Positions 10,092 to 18,566 of a stretch of DNA of 64,000 nucleotides are shown here, one piece after another. Position numbers and translations under genes: made by a program. Position 1 is the first letter of the stretch; each line of letters opens with the position of its first letter. The stretch is from Chryseobacterium sp. 3008163 (GTDB lineage: Bacteria > Bacteroidota > Bacteroidia > Flavobacteriales > Weeksellaceae), in contig NZ_CP033070.1 in NCBI RefSeq assembly GCF_003669035.1, positions 3,348,001 through 3,412,000 of the forward strand, written 5' to 3'. Under the pieces are notes generated by a model. The model had not been told where the DNA came from and did not search any database. It saw nothing but the letters and a program-made list of their open reading frames with translations.

Positions 10092-10120
10092 TTGAGTATT
10101 AAAATCTAAACTTACCTTTG
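10092..10120 (+). promoter_or_regulatory. Bacteroidota-type promoter upstream of the small membrane protein/RND locus
   Basis: TTG at 10092-10094, an 18-base spacer and TACCTTTG at 10113-10120 match the Flavobacteriia consensus TTG-N17-23-TAnnTTTG. Transcription would start near 10125-10127, only a few bases before the ATG at 10130, so the mRNA would be nearly leaderless. This argues against an in-frame TTG start at 10118, which lies inside the -7 element. Confidence 0.65.
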
Positions 10121-10129
10121 CCTCTTCAA

Positions 10130-10518
10130 ATGAGAAACTATATCGTATACTTTTTGACCAGCCTTTTTCTGCTTTTTGTAGTGGAAAGCAAGCTTAATGT
10201 CAAAACTTTGCGAAGCGACTTTTCTGGTCATATTTCTCACAATTACCCAAATAAAGTTGATCATTCTAATCAATCGAGTTCGAAATTTACTGTCCAGCAG
10301 ATAAGCGACAGTGCTGATAATTTTACTTTAGAATTGACGGAGGATGATTTTCAGCTATCCGATACCGTACAGGCAATTATCTTTTTGCGAGTGTTTTTGG
10401 ATTGATTTATTCATTTGGACTATTATTTAAGAAAAGATTTAAACCTTCTATTTCTGAATTTTTACAGCATGTTCATTCTGTAAAAACATTCATTCTGATT
10501 CGTTCTATCAGAATCTAA
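10130..10518 (+). CDS. Small membrane-anchored protein, frame broken by one base
   Basis: The first frame reads from the ATG at 10130 (MRNYIVYFLTSLFLLFVVES) to a stop at 10405. The protein clearly continues in the next frame to TAA at 10516-10518, with a hydrophobic segment ASVFGLIYSFGLLFKKRF and a basic tail. Adding one T to the 5-T run at about 10382-10386 joins the two parts into roughly 129 residues with an N-terminal signal/anchor, a polar middle and a C-terminal membrane span. I do not recognise the family. It lies 145 bp upstream of the efflux operon and may share its promoter. The break is probably a sequencing error, like others in this window. Confidence 0.55.
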
Positions 10519-10663
10519 AATTTCATTTTCCGATCACCTTTTTTGTTCCCGAACCGGAGCGAAAAAGCTTTGCATTGTGGTCTATTCTGATTTCATAATG
10601 TAAATACTCCCCAGAATTATTTATTCAAACTAACATTTAACGATTTTAATAATACTCTAGATT

Positions 10664-11749
10664 ATGATGAAAAGAGTTCTCCCAAGCGTTGTCTTAAGCG
10701 CTGTCCTTTTACTTGCAAGCTGCAATGATAAAAAGGAAGAAAAACAGGAAGATTCAGTGTATCCGGTGACTTCACCTGTAAAAATGGATACGATTATTAA
10801 CAAAGATTTTGTCGCTCAGATCCAGTCGGTGAAGAACATCGAGGTTCGTGCTCAGGAAAAAGGTTTCCTTGAGAAGATTTACGTAGACGAAGGTCAATAT
10901 GTAAGAGCCGGACAAACTTTGTTCAGAATTATGCCACAAATCTATCAGGCAGAATTACTTAAAGCACGAGCTGAAGTTGAGCAGGCTTCTATCGAACTGA
11001 AAAATGCAAGCACTCTTGCCAGCAACAACATTGTTTCAAAAAACGAAAGATTAATGGCAAAAGCTAAATTGGATGCGGCCAATGCAGAAATGAAATTAGC
11101 GCAAATCCATCTTTCATTTACAGATATTAAGGCTCCGTTTTCTGGGATTATCGATAGAATTCCATTGAAATTAGGAAGTTTAGTTGATGAAGGTGATTTG
11201 TTGACAACGCTTTCAGATAATACCAATATTTACAGTTATTTCAATGTTTCTGAACCTGAATATTTGAATTACCAGACTCACGTTGCTGATCGCGGCAGCC
11301 AAAATGTAAGCTTAATGATGGCAAACGGCGAAATGTTTAATCAGCAAGGTGAAATTCAGACCATTGAAGGTCAGTTTGACAACGAAACAGGGAATATTGC
11401 TTTCAGAGCCAAATTTCCAAATCCTGAAAAACTGTTGAGAAATGGTGAGACAGGAAAAATTCGTATGACTTTACCGCTTAAAAATGCATTAATCATTCCA
11501 CAGAAAGCAACTTACGAAATTCAGGATCAGAAATATGTTTTTGTGATTGATAAGAATGGAGTTGCAAAATCTAAAAACATCAAAGTCTCTTATGAACTTC
11601 CTGATATCTATATAGTTTCTTCAGGTATTTCTCCGGATGAAAAAATCCTGTTGGAAGGTGTTCAGAAAGTTAAAGACGATCAGAAAGTAAAAGTGAAATT
11701 CCAAGATCCGAAGAAAGTTCTTCAGAATTTAAAATTAAAAGCAGAATAG
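10664..11749 (+). CDS. RND efflux periplasmic adaptor (membrane fusion lipoprotein)
   Basis: This adaptor subunit links the inner-membrane RND pump to the outer-membrane channel. The 361-residue protein has a lipoprotein signal with Cys20 (LLLASC). A lipoyl/biotinyl half-motif (VRAQEKGFLEKIYVDEGQYV) lies near residues 64-84, followed by a helical hairpin, the second lipoyl half (IKAPFSGIIDRIPLKLGSLV) and beta-barrel and membrane-proximal domains (RNGETGKIRM...). It is 7 bp upstream of the RND pump gene. It belongs to the AcrA/MexA (HlyD-like) class. Confidence 0.95.
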   Translation: MMKRVLPSVVLSAVLLLASCNDKKEEKQEDSVYPVTSPVKMDTIINKDFVAQIQSVKNIEVRAQEKGFLEKIYVDEGQYVRAGQTLFRIMPQIYQAELLKARAEVEQASIELKNASTLASNNIVSKNERLMAKAKLDAANAEMKLAQIHLSFTDIKAPFSGIIDRIPLKLGSLVDEGDLLTTLSDNTNIYSYFNVSEPEYLNYQTHVADRGSQNVSLMMANGEMFNQQGEIQTIEGQFDNETGNIAFRAKFPNPEKLLRNGETGKIRMTLPLKNALIIPQKATYEIQDQKYVFVIDKNGVAKSKNIKVSYELPDIYIVSSGISPDEKILLEGVQKVKDDQKVKVKFQDPKKVLQNLKLKAE

Positions 11750-11756
11750 AAGAATT

Positions 11757-14700
11757 ATGTTTAAAAAATTCATTCGCAGACCTGTTCTGTCAATTGTGAT
11801 CTCGCTGATCATTGTTTTTATGGGAGTTTTATCTTTAATGAAACTTCCGATCACACAGTTTCCTGCGATTTCGCCGCCCAAAGTAAATATCACGGCTACA
11901 TATCCCGGAGCCAATAACGAGTTGTTAATCAAATCCGTGGTTATTCCATTGGAAAGAGGATTAAATGGTGTTCCTGGAATGAAATACATGACTTCCGACG
12001 CAGGAAATGACGGTGAGACTTCTATTCAGGTAGTATTTGATTTGGGAACTGACCCCAATGTTGCCGCAGTTAATGTACAGAATCGTGTTTCTTCAGTAGT
12101 AAATAAACTTCCGCCGTTGGTAGTGCGTGAAGGGGTGAAAATTACCCGTGAAGAACCGAATATGTTGATGTATATTAACCTGTACAGTGACGATCCTAAA
12201 GCTGACCAGAAATTCCTTTTCAACTATGCAGATATCAATGTGATGTCTGAATTGAGAAGGGTAAGTGGAGTTGGTTTTGCCGATATTTTAGGAACAAGAG
12301 AGTATGCAATGCGTATTTGGCTGAAACCTGATCGTTTGACGGCTTACAATATTTCGGCTGATGAAGTGATGGAAGCTCTGAACGAGCAAAGTTTAGAAGC
12401 ATCACCCGGAAAAACCGGCGAAAGTTCTGGTAAACGTTCTCAATCATTTGAATATATTTTAAAATATCCCGGACGTTTTAATAATGAAAAAGATTACGGA
12501 AATATCATTCTTAAAGCTAAATCTGCCGGAGAATTTGTTAGATTAAAAGATGTTGCCGATATCGAATTTGGTTCTTCGATGTACGATATTTATTCTACAT
12601 TAAATGGAAAACCATCTGCCGCAATCACGGTAAAACAATCTTACGGTTCAAACGCAAGTGACGTTATCAAAAATGTAAAAACCTTAATGGCGGATCTTGA
12701 AAAAACCAATTTCCCGAAAGGAATGCATTATGACATTAGTTATGACGTTTCAAGATTCTTGGATGCCTCGATTGAAAAGGTAGTGCATACTTTGTTTGAA
12801 GCCTTTATTTTGGTTGCGATTGTGGTGTTTTTATTCCTTGGGGATTGGCGTTCAACGTTGATTCCAGCGATTGCAGTTCCGGTTTCTTTGGTGGGAACTT
12901 TTGCTGTGATGTCCGCATTTGGAATTACTTTAAATATGATTTCGCTTTTTGCGTTAGTCATGGCAATCGGGGTCGTCGTCGATGATGCGATTGTAGTAAT
13001 TGAAGCCGTTCACGCCAAGATGGAGGAAAAAGGACTTTCTGCATTAAAGGCGACTGAAGAAGCAATGCACGAAATCAGCGGAGCGATTATCGCAATCACT
13101 TTGGTAATGGCAGCTGTATTTATTCCGGTAGCATTTATGTCGGGTCCGGTTGGGGTTTTCTACCGTCAGTTTTCCATCACGATGGCATCATCTATTATTC
13201 TTTCGGGAGTTGTAGCGTTGACGTTGACTCCGGCTTTATGTGCTTTAATTCTAAAAAACAATCATGGAAAAGCTAAAAAGAGAGGTCCGATTACGATTCT
13301 TTTAGATAAATTCAACAATGTATTTACAAAAGGAGCAGGAAAATATGAGAAGTTGCTGAATAAAACAGTAACTAAAAAGTTTATCACGCTTCCTTTGCTA
13401 TTGCTTTTCTGCGCTTGTACCTACTTTTTAAGCAACTCACTTCCTTCAGGATTTATTCCGGGAGAAGATCAGGGGATGATTTATGCAATTATTCAGACGC
13501 CGCCTGGTTCTACATTAGAAAGAACGAATCAGATTGCTAAAGAATTATTGAGAGAATCTGAAGATATCGACGGAGTACAGTCTGTTTCTTCATTGGCTGG
13601 TTACGAAATTCTGACAGAAGGAACCGGTTCAAACTCAGGAACGTGTTTGATCAACCTTAAAAGTTGGGAAGACCGTTCAGAATCTGCTGCCGAGATCATT
13701 GAGAAGCTCGAAGAAAAAGCTAAAAATATTCCGGGGGCCAATATTGAATTTTTCCAACCGCCTTCTATTCCGGGTTATGGAGCTGCAGGTGGATTTGAAT
13801 TAAGACTTTTGGATAAAGCCGGAAGTGGTGATTACCAAAAAATGGAGCAGGTGAGTACCGATTTTGTGAAAGAATTGAAAAAACGTCCGGAACTGGGTTC
13901 TGCATTCACATTCTATTCCGCAAGTTTCCCTCAATATATGCTTAAAATCGATAATGATTTGGCCGAACAAAAAGGTGTGAGTATCGAGAAAGCAATGGAT
14001 AATCTTTCAACTTTAATCGGTTCAAACTACGAAACCAGTTTCATCCGTTTCGACAGACCTTATAAAGTGATTGTTCAGGCTGGTCCGCAATATCGTGCTT
14101 TGCCAAGTGATTTGTTGAAACTTTATGTGAAAAACGACAAAGATCAGATGGTTCCGTATTCAGATTTTATGCATTTGGAAAAAGTGTATGGTCTTTCTGA
14201 AATCACGAGACATAATATGTACAACTCTTCTGAGGTGAGCGGAACCCCTGCTCCGGGGTACAGTTCTGGACAAGCGATTAAAGCCATTCAGGAAGTTGCC
14301 GATAAAACATTACCAAGAGGTTTTGGAATCGATTGGGCCGGAATTTCAAAAGATGAAGTTGGTCGTGGGAACGAAGCAGTTTACATATTCCTGATCTGTT
14401 TAGGATTTGTTTATTTAATTCTTTCAGCGCAGTATGAAAGTTTCATTCTTCCTTTACCGGTCATTCTTTCATTACCTACAGGGATTTTCGGAGCGTTTTT
14501 ATGTTTGAAATTGTTAGGATTGGAAAACAACATCTACGCACAGGTTGCCATGGTTATGCTGATCGGACTTTTAGGTAAAAATGCCGTGTTAATTATTGAA
14601 TTTGCCGTTCAGAAAAAAGCAGAAGAAGGAATTCCTGTGGCACAGGCGGCCATCGAAGGAGCGGCCATCCGTTTCAGACCGATTTTGATGACTTCATTTG

Positions 14701-14951
14701 CATTTATTGCCGGATTAATTCCTTTGGTCATGGCAACCGGACCGGGAGCTGTAGGAAACAGAACTATTGGTACCGCTGCAGCAGGAGGAATGCTCATCGG
14801 AACCGTTTTCGGACTGCTGATTATTCCGGGACTATACTACATTTTCGGAACTATTGCCGATAAATCCCGATTGTCAAAATATGAAGAGGAAAATCCTTTA
14901 ACCGAACAAACAGAACCTTATCAACACGATGATAAACATGAAGATTTATAA
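11757..14951 (+). CDS. RND multidrug efflux pump, HAE1 (AcrB/MexB-like) family
   Basis: This inner-membrane proton-driven trimeric transporter has the normal length of 1064 residues. It opens with MFKKFIRRPVLSIVISLIIV, the first membrane helix. Membrane bundles lie around residues 340-560 and 870-1040, separated by two large periplasmic domains. The TM4 proton-relay motif GVVVDDAIVVIE (paired Asp) is present, as is GLLGKNAVLIIEFA with the TM10 lysine. These residues mark a drug/hydrophobic-compound exporter rather than a heavy-metal exporter. It overlaps the next gene by 14 bp. No TetR-type repressor gene lies nearby, unlike many such operons. Confidence 0.97.
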   Translation: MFKKFIRRPVLSIVISLIIVFMGVLSLMKLPITQFPAISPPKVNITATYPGANNELLIKSVVIPLERGLNGVPGMKYMTSDAGNDGETSIQVVFDLGTDPNVAAVNVQNRVSSVVNKLPPLVVREGVKITREEPNMLMYINLYSDDPKADQKFLFNYADINVMSELRRVSGVGFADILGTREYAMRIWLKPDRLTAYNISADEVMEALNEQSLEASPGKTGESSGKRSQSFEYILKYPGRFNNEKDYGNIILKAKSAGEFVRLKDVADIEFGSSMYDIYSTLNGKPSAAITVKQSYGSNASDVIKNVKTLMADLEKTNFPKGMHYDISYDVSRFLDASIEKVVHTLFEAFILVAIVVFLFLGDWRSTLIPAIAVPVSLVGTFAVMSAFGITLNMISLFALVMAIGVVVDDAIVVIEAVHAKMEEKGLSALKATEEAMHEISGAIIAITLVMAAVFIPVAFMSGPVGVFYRQFSITMASSIILSGVVALTLTPALCALILKNNHGKAKKRGPITILLDKFNNVFTKGAGKYEKLLNKTVTKKFITLPLLLLFCACTYFLSNSLPSGFIPGEDQGMIYAIIQTPPGSTLERTNQIAKELLRESEDIDGVQSVSSLAGYEILTEGTGSNSGTCLINLKSWEDRSESAAEIIEKLEEKAKNIPGANIEFFQPPSIPGYGAAGGFELRLLDKAGSGDYQKMEQVSTDFVKELKKRPELGSAFTFYSASFPQYMLKIDNDLAEQKGVSIEKAMDNLSTLIGSNYETSFIRFDRPYKVIVQAGPQYRALPSDLLKLYVKNDKDQMVPYSDFMHLEKVYGLSEITRHNMYNSSEVSGTPAPGYSSGQAIKAIQEVADKTLPRGFGIDWAGISKDEVGRGNEAVYIFLICLGFVYLILSAQYESFILPLPVILSLPTGIFGAFLCLKLLGLENNIYAQVAMVMLIGLLGKNAVLIIEFAVQKKAEEGIPVAQAAIEGAAIRFRPILMTSFAFIAGLIPLVMATGPGAVGNRTIGTAAAGGMLIGTVFGLLIIPGLYYIFGTIADKSRLSKYEEENPLTEQTEPYQHDDKHEDL

Positions 14952-16380
14952 TAAATATATAGCAGCCATCGCCTTATCGCTTGTTTTAGCAAGTTGTAAG
15001 GCGCCAATGGCGACCGTTATTCAGGATGAAGTAAAAAATACAATTCCTGAGAATTTTAGTCAAAATGAACAACAGGACGTTAATAACAACAGCGGAACCA
15101 CCCCTTGGAGACAGTTTTTTACAGATCCAAATTTGGTTAGTTTAATTGAAACTTCTCTGAAAAATAATCAGGAATTAATGATCACGCTTCAGGAAATCGA
15201 AATTGCCAAAAGCGGAATCGTTGCCAAAAAAGGAAGATTAAGTCCGTCTGTAAGAGCAGGATTAGGAGCCGGAGTAAGTAAAGCCGGTCGTTACACGAGT
15301 GAAGGAGCCGGAGATGCAAGTACCGAAATAGAACCGGGAAAAGAAATGCCAGACCCGCTTGGGAATTTCGAAGGTGGTTTGATGGCCAATTGGGAAATCG
15401 ACATCTGGAAAAAACTCAGAACCGAAAAAGATGCTGCTGTAGCACATTATCTTTCAACTGTTGAGGGGAAGAATTTTGTCCTTTCAAATCTGATCGAAGA
15501 AGTAGCTGATAACTATTACGAATTATTGGCGTTGGATAATCAGCTTGATATTATTCAGCAGTACATCAAATTGCAGACGAGAGCATTAGAAATTGCAAAA
15601 ATTCAGAAACAGGCCGCAGCAGCAACTGAATTGGCGGTGAAAAAGTTTGAAGCTGAATTGGCAAAATCAAAAGCTACGGAATACACGATTCGTCAGGAAA
15701 TCACAGAAAAAGAAAATCAGATCAATGCACTTTGTGGACGTTATCCGCAGCCGATTGTGAGAACGAAAGAAAGTTTTATGTCGATCATTCCGCAAACAGT
15801 ATATACGGGAATTCCGTCTCAGTTATTGGCAAACCGTCCTGATATTAAACAGGCTGAATTAGAATTAAAAGCGGCAAAATTAGATGTTGAAGCAGCAAGA
15901 AAAGAGTTTTATCCTTCTTTAGAAATTTCAGCAACTTTAGGATTGGAAGCTTTTAAACCTTCTTATTTGGTTAAATTACCCGAGTCGATCGCTACAAGTT
16001 TAGTTGGCGAATTGGCAGGACCGCTGATCAACAAAAGTGCGATAAAAGCCAACTTTCAGACGGCAGATGCAAAACAGATTCAGGCCTTGTACGAATATGA
16101 CAAAACCATTTTGAATGCGTATCTGGATATTTCAAATCTGATGTCTAAAGTGAAAAACATCGACCAGTATTATCAGTTAAAATCTCAGGAAACTCAAGCT
16201 TTAGACCAATCCATCGATATTGCAAATCAACTTTTCAAAAACTCAAGAGCAGATTATCTTGAAGTTTTGTTAAATCAAAGAGACGCTTTAGATGCAAAAA
16301 TGGAGTTGATTGAAGCCAAAGAGAAACAGTTAAGCACCGTTGTCGACATTTACAAAAGTTTAGGCGGCGGCTGGAAATAA
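14938..16380 (+). CDS. Outer-membrane efflux factor, TolC/OprM-type lipoprotein
   Basis: This is the outer-membrane channel of the tripartite pump. I start it at the ATG at 14938, giving 480 residues with a lipoprotein signal (MKIYNKYIAAIALSLVLASC, Cys20). Two OEP repeats are visible, including LLANRPDIKQAELELKAA, the signature of the second half, and the C-terminal SRADYLEVLLNQRDALDAK. The 14-bp overlap with the pump gene implies translational coupling. An alternative in-frame ATG at 14929 gives three more residues but spoils the signal peptide. Confidence 0.95.
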   Translation: MKIYNKYIAAIALSLVLASCKAPMATVIQDEVKNTIPENFSQNEQQDVNNNSGTTPWRQFFTDPNLVSLIETSLKNNQELMITLQEIEIAKSGIVAKKGRLSPSVRAGLGAGVSKAGRYTSEGAGDASTEIEPGKEMPDPLGNFEGGLMANWEIDIWKKLRTEKDAAVAHYLSTVEGKNFVLSNLIEEVADNYYELLALDNQLDIIQQYIKLQTRALEIAKIQKQAAAATELAVKKFEAELAKSKATEYTIRQEITEKENQINALCGRYPQPIVRTKESFMSIIPQTVYTGIPSQLLANRPDIKQAELELKAAKLDVEAARKEFYPSLEISATLGLEAFKPSYLVKLPESIATSLVGELAGPLINKSAIKANFQTADAKQIQALYEYDKTILNAYLDISNLMSKVKNIDQYYQLKSQETQALDQSIDIANQLFKNSRADYLEVLLNQRDALDAKMELIEAKEKQLSTVVDIYKSLGGGWK

Positions 16381-16418
16381 GTTAGTTTTTTATTCATATA
16401 TCATTATTTCAATCGTGG

Positions 16419-16453
16419 AGTCCGGTTCTGTTTTCAGGGCCGGGCTTTTTTTG
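16419..16453 (+). terminator. Terminator of the RND efflux operon
   Basis: AGTCCGG (16419-16425) pairs with CCGGGCT (16440-16446), including one G-T wobble, and runs into a T tract of seven. It ends the operon 40 bp after the outer-membrane factor stop. Confidence 0.8.
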
Positions 16454-16534
16454 TTAAAATTTAAATCCCAAATAAAACACGTCAAGTTTTGTCGCATTAC
16501 ACCTATAGCTTTGCAGTATAAAATATTAAGAGCT

Positions 16535-17233
16535 ATGGAAATCCCGTTTTATTTAAGTTTCAGAGAATTCGAAAATCAATATTATAACAATCTTGAAAAG
16601 TGGTTTGAAAACGATCAAAACACCAATGAGACAGATTTTCTGCTTCATATAAAAGAGATGTACAAACCGTATTTGTGTTACAACTTTTCTGAAGACAGAT
16701 TGCAGGCAGATGCTGTGATTGACGTAAAAAACTGCTTCTTTCCATATCATGAAAATTTTGGAATTTCATTCAATATGAATCACGCTAATGCAAAAAGTTT
16801 CAAAACCGGAATCAACAACGTTTCCGAATTGAAAACCATCAGCATGATGGAATATGCCCAACATATTCTGGACAGAATTCATCATTACTTTCAGAAAAAT
16901 AAAATTTCGATGAAAGAAAATGAGACAATTTTAAACTATATCAATCATTACGAAATCATCACAGCAAAAGAGAAAACAGGATATTGCCTGGACTATAATT
17001 TGCATCAGAAAAAACTTCCTTTTTTAAAGGCTTTTCTGCCTCATTTTGGAAGTACAGTCGATATGGCTTTGTACAGAAATTTCTATTTTTCGGTCGTGAG
17101 AATTGCAGATTTTATCGATTTCAAACTGAAAGCCGTTGAGGCTTTTGAAAAAAGTATGTACAGCGAACTGCGATCGGAAGCGATGATTAAAATTCACATG
17201 AGAAACCAGACTTTCCTTACGGTTTGCAACTGA
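16535..17233 (+). CDS. Uncharacterised protein, 232 residues
   Basis: The likely start is the ATG at 16535 (MEIPFYLSFREFENQYYNNL). An upstream extension to 16415 would run through the terminator at 16419-16453 and is rejected. The protein is soluble, helical and rich in aromatic and charged residues, with no signal peptide. Features seen are a pair of short blocks YNLHQKKLPFLKAFLPHFG and a C-terminal helical region. I do not recognise a family with confidence. It follows the efflux operon but is separated by the terminator, so a functional link is uncertain. Confidence 0.6.
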   Translation: MEIPFYLSFREFENQYYNNLEKWFENDQNTNETDFLLHIKEMYKPYLCYNFSEDRLQADAVIDVKNCFFPYHENFGISFNMNHANAKSFKTGINNVSELKTISMMEYAQHILDRIHHYFQKNKISMKENETILNYINHYEIITAKEKTGYCLDYNLHQKKLPFLKAFLPHFGSTVDMALYRNFYFSVVRIADFIDFKLKAVEAFEKSMYSELRSEAMIKIHMRNQTFLTVCN

Positions 17234-17241
17234 TTTTTTAG

Positions 17242-17335
17242 GAGCTTAATCCGGCTTTCCACTGTATCTTTTTCGCCCACGCTTTTTTGCAAAGCCAATT
17301 CAAAAAAAGGATGTCGTTGCAATCCGGGCTAGATG
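17242..17335. repeat. Possible REP-like interspersed palindromic element
   Basis: This non-coding stretch starts AGGAGCTTAATCCGGCTTTC and ends GTTGCAATCCGGGCTAGA, with an inner ATCTTTTT/AAAAAGGAT pairing. Elements with this start-and-end pattern are, to my recollection, scattered between genes in Chryseobacterium and Flavobacterium genomes. Only one copy is seen here, so the repeat status is inferred. It fills most of the gap between 17233 and the terminator at 17416. Confidence 0.4.
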
Positions 17336-17415
17336 AGAAGTCTTTCATTAAAACACCAAACATTCATACATCATTATATTGTCGAAATGCATTTTATCAG
17401 AGTGTATTTCAAGCA

Positions 17416-17450
17416 AAAATCCAGATTCATTGATCTGGATTTTGTTTTTG
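17416..17450 (+). terminator. Terminator facing the integron-like array
   Basis: AAAATCCAGAT (17416-17426) and ATCTGGATTTT (17433-17443) pair perfectly and are followed by T-rich sequence. It lies 70 bp outside the leftmost att-like site and may mark the chromosomal edge of the array. Confidence 0.8.
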
Positions 17451-17516
17451 ACTAATTTATAAAAATGAAATTATTAACGATGGTGTTTTTACTTGGACTA
17501 AGCTCGTTATTCTATC

Positions 17517-17597
17517 TAACGAAAATAAATTGGCGAAGTGCGGGCTGGATTTAACTGAAATTTTTAACCCCGCATTTTGGAAATACCATGTTAGCAG
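17517..17597 (-). repeat. attC-like site 6 (outermost, short form)
   Basis: The left end TAACG (17517-17521) and right end GTTAGCAG (17590-17597) enclose arms AAGTGCGGG (17536-17544) and CCCGCATTTT (17569-17578). At 81 bp it is about 50 bp shorter than the other five sites. In gene orientation it follows the GLPGLI gene stop by 6 bp. Its inner-side end reads GTTAGAT, which fits the canonical integron core GTTRRRY. Confidence 0.65.
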
Positions 17598-17603
17598 AAG
17601 TTT

Positions 17604-18398
17604 TTATTTGTAGTTTATTTTATGATTTAGCTCAATAGGATTATTTTCTTGCAAAATATTTTTTTGCATTTCTTTAGTCTTTACTGAAATATCCATTGCA
17701 ATACCATTCGGGCCGGTAAATGTAACTGTTTTTCCCATTGCCACTTTTGTATTTATATCATAAGGATCATTAAAATATGATTTTGCAAGTGCTTCATATT
17801 TTTTCCAATCAATTTTTATAGTTTTTGTGCGTGCGTCAAAAATATTCCCGCCTTTTTTGACTTCTATCAAATTAAATGAATAGTCATTGTTTGAATCTTG
17901 AATAGAAACAATCAATCCAGGTAAACCATTGAAAATATATGGACCATCACTGAAAGGTAATTCTGTAGTAAACCAGGCAATCCAGTTTCTTCCTCCATAA
18001 TTTGTTTCTGCTTTTTGAGATTTATATTTTCCAATTGTTTTTTGTTCGGAAGTTATTTTCCAATTTAATATTTCCTCAACTGGAAGAAGAAAATCTGTTC
18101 CCAAATAAGTGATTACTTTTTCAATTCTTTTTTGAGTTAAATTCTTTTTGACATAGAATTGGTTTTCAACACCCATTTTAAACCTTCCATTTCCATTATT
18201 CAACCTTATTGAATCTGATTTTTTGTCTAGTGAATCTCTAAAAATTGAAATATTGTTTTTTAGATCCAAAATCATATTGTCGGAATTAACATCATCTGGT
18301 TTTTCTGAATCCAGTTTGTATTTTGTTTCGTAAATAAAACTAATTTTTTGCGAGCAGCAAAATGTAGAAATTCCAAGAAAAAATATAATAAATTTCAT
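17604..18398 (-). CDS. GLPGLI family secreted protein (cassette gene 6)
   Basis: This 264-residue protein has a signal peptide (MKFIIFFLGISTFCCSQ). It carries the name-giving motif of the Bacteroidota GLPGLI family (TIGR01200), here FNGLPGLIVSIQDSNNDY at about residues 152-170, preceded by the usual NWIAWFTTELPFSDGPY block. Function is unknown; members are exported and often occur in several copies. It is the last unit of the integron-like array. Its start lies 29 bp from one att-like site and its stop 6 bp from the next, so the unit has little room for its own promoter. Confidence 0.88.
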   Translation of the reverse strand: MKFIIFFLGISTFCCSQKISFIYETKYKLDSEKPDDVNSDNMILDLKNNISIFRDSLDKKSDSIRLNNGNGRFKMGVENQFYVKKNLTQKRIEKVITYLGTDFLLPVEEILNWKITSEQKTIGKYKSQKAETNYGGRNWIAWFTTELPFSDGPYIFNGLPGLIVSIQDSNNDYSFNLIEVKKGGNIFDARTKTIKIDWKKYEALAKSYFNDPYDINTKVAMGKTVTFTGPNGIAMDISVKTKEMQKNILQENNPIELNHKINYK

Positions 18399-18427
18399 TT
18401 GTGACGAGTGTTTGTTTGAAATTTCTG

Positions 18428-18559
18428 CTACGTCCCAGCGCTTGGCGAGGTTGGGGATTAAGGAAAACTAAATTCTCGGTTCAAGACTGAACTTTGCAAG
18501 TACAAAACCACCTTTAAATTCAGCCCAAAACCCCAATCTTGCCAAACGCGTGTTACCTG
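18428..18559 (-). repeat. attC-like site 5
   Basis: The left end TACGT (one T short of the TAACG-type end seen elsewhere) and right end GTTACCTG (18552-18559) enclose long arms. GCTTGGCGAGGTTGGGG near 18439 pairs with CCCCAATCTTGCCAAACGC near 18531, with three transitions. In gene orientation the crossover-type end reads CGTAGC instead of CGTTAGC, so this site may be damaged. Confidence 0.7.
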
Positions 18560-18566
18560 TCGTTTT

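Noticed and set aside
16415..16534. Longer N-terminus of the 232-residue protein after the efflux operon
   Set aside because: The extension would be translated through the efflux operon terminator (16419-16453) and lacks a start context.
17465..17554. 29-residue ORF MKLLTMVFLLGLSS... before the outermost att-like site
   Set aside because: It runs into the palindromic site and has no family match; it is probably a chance frame or a remnant.
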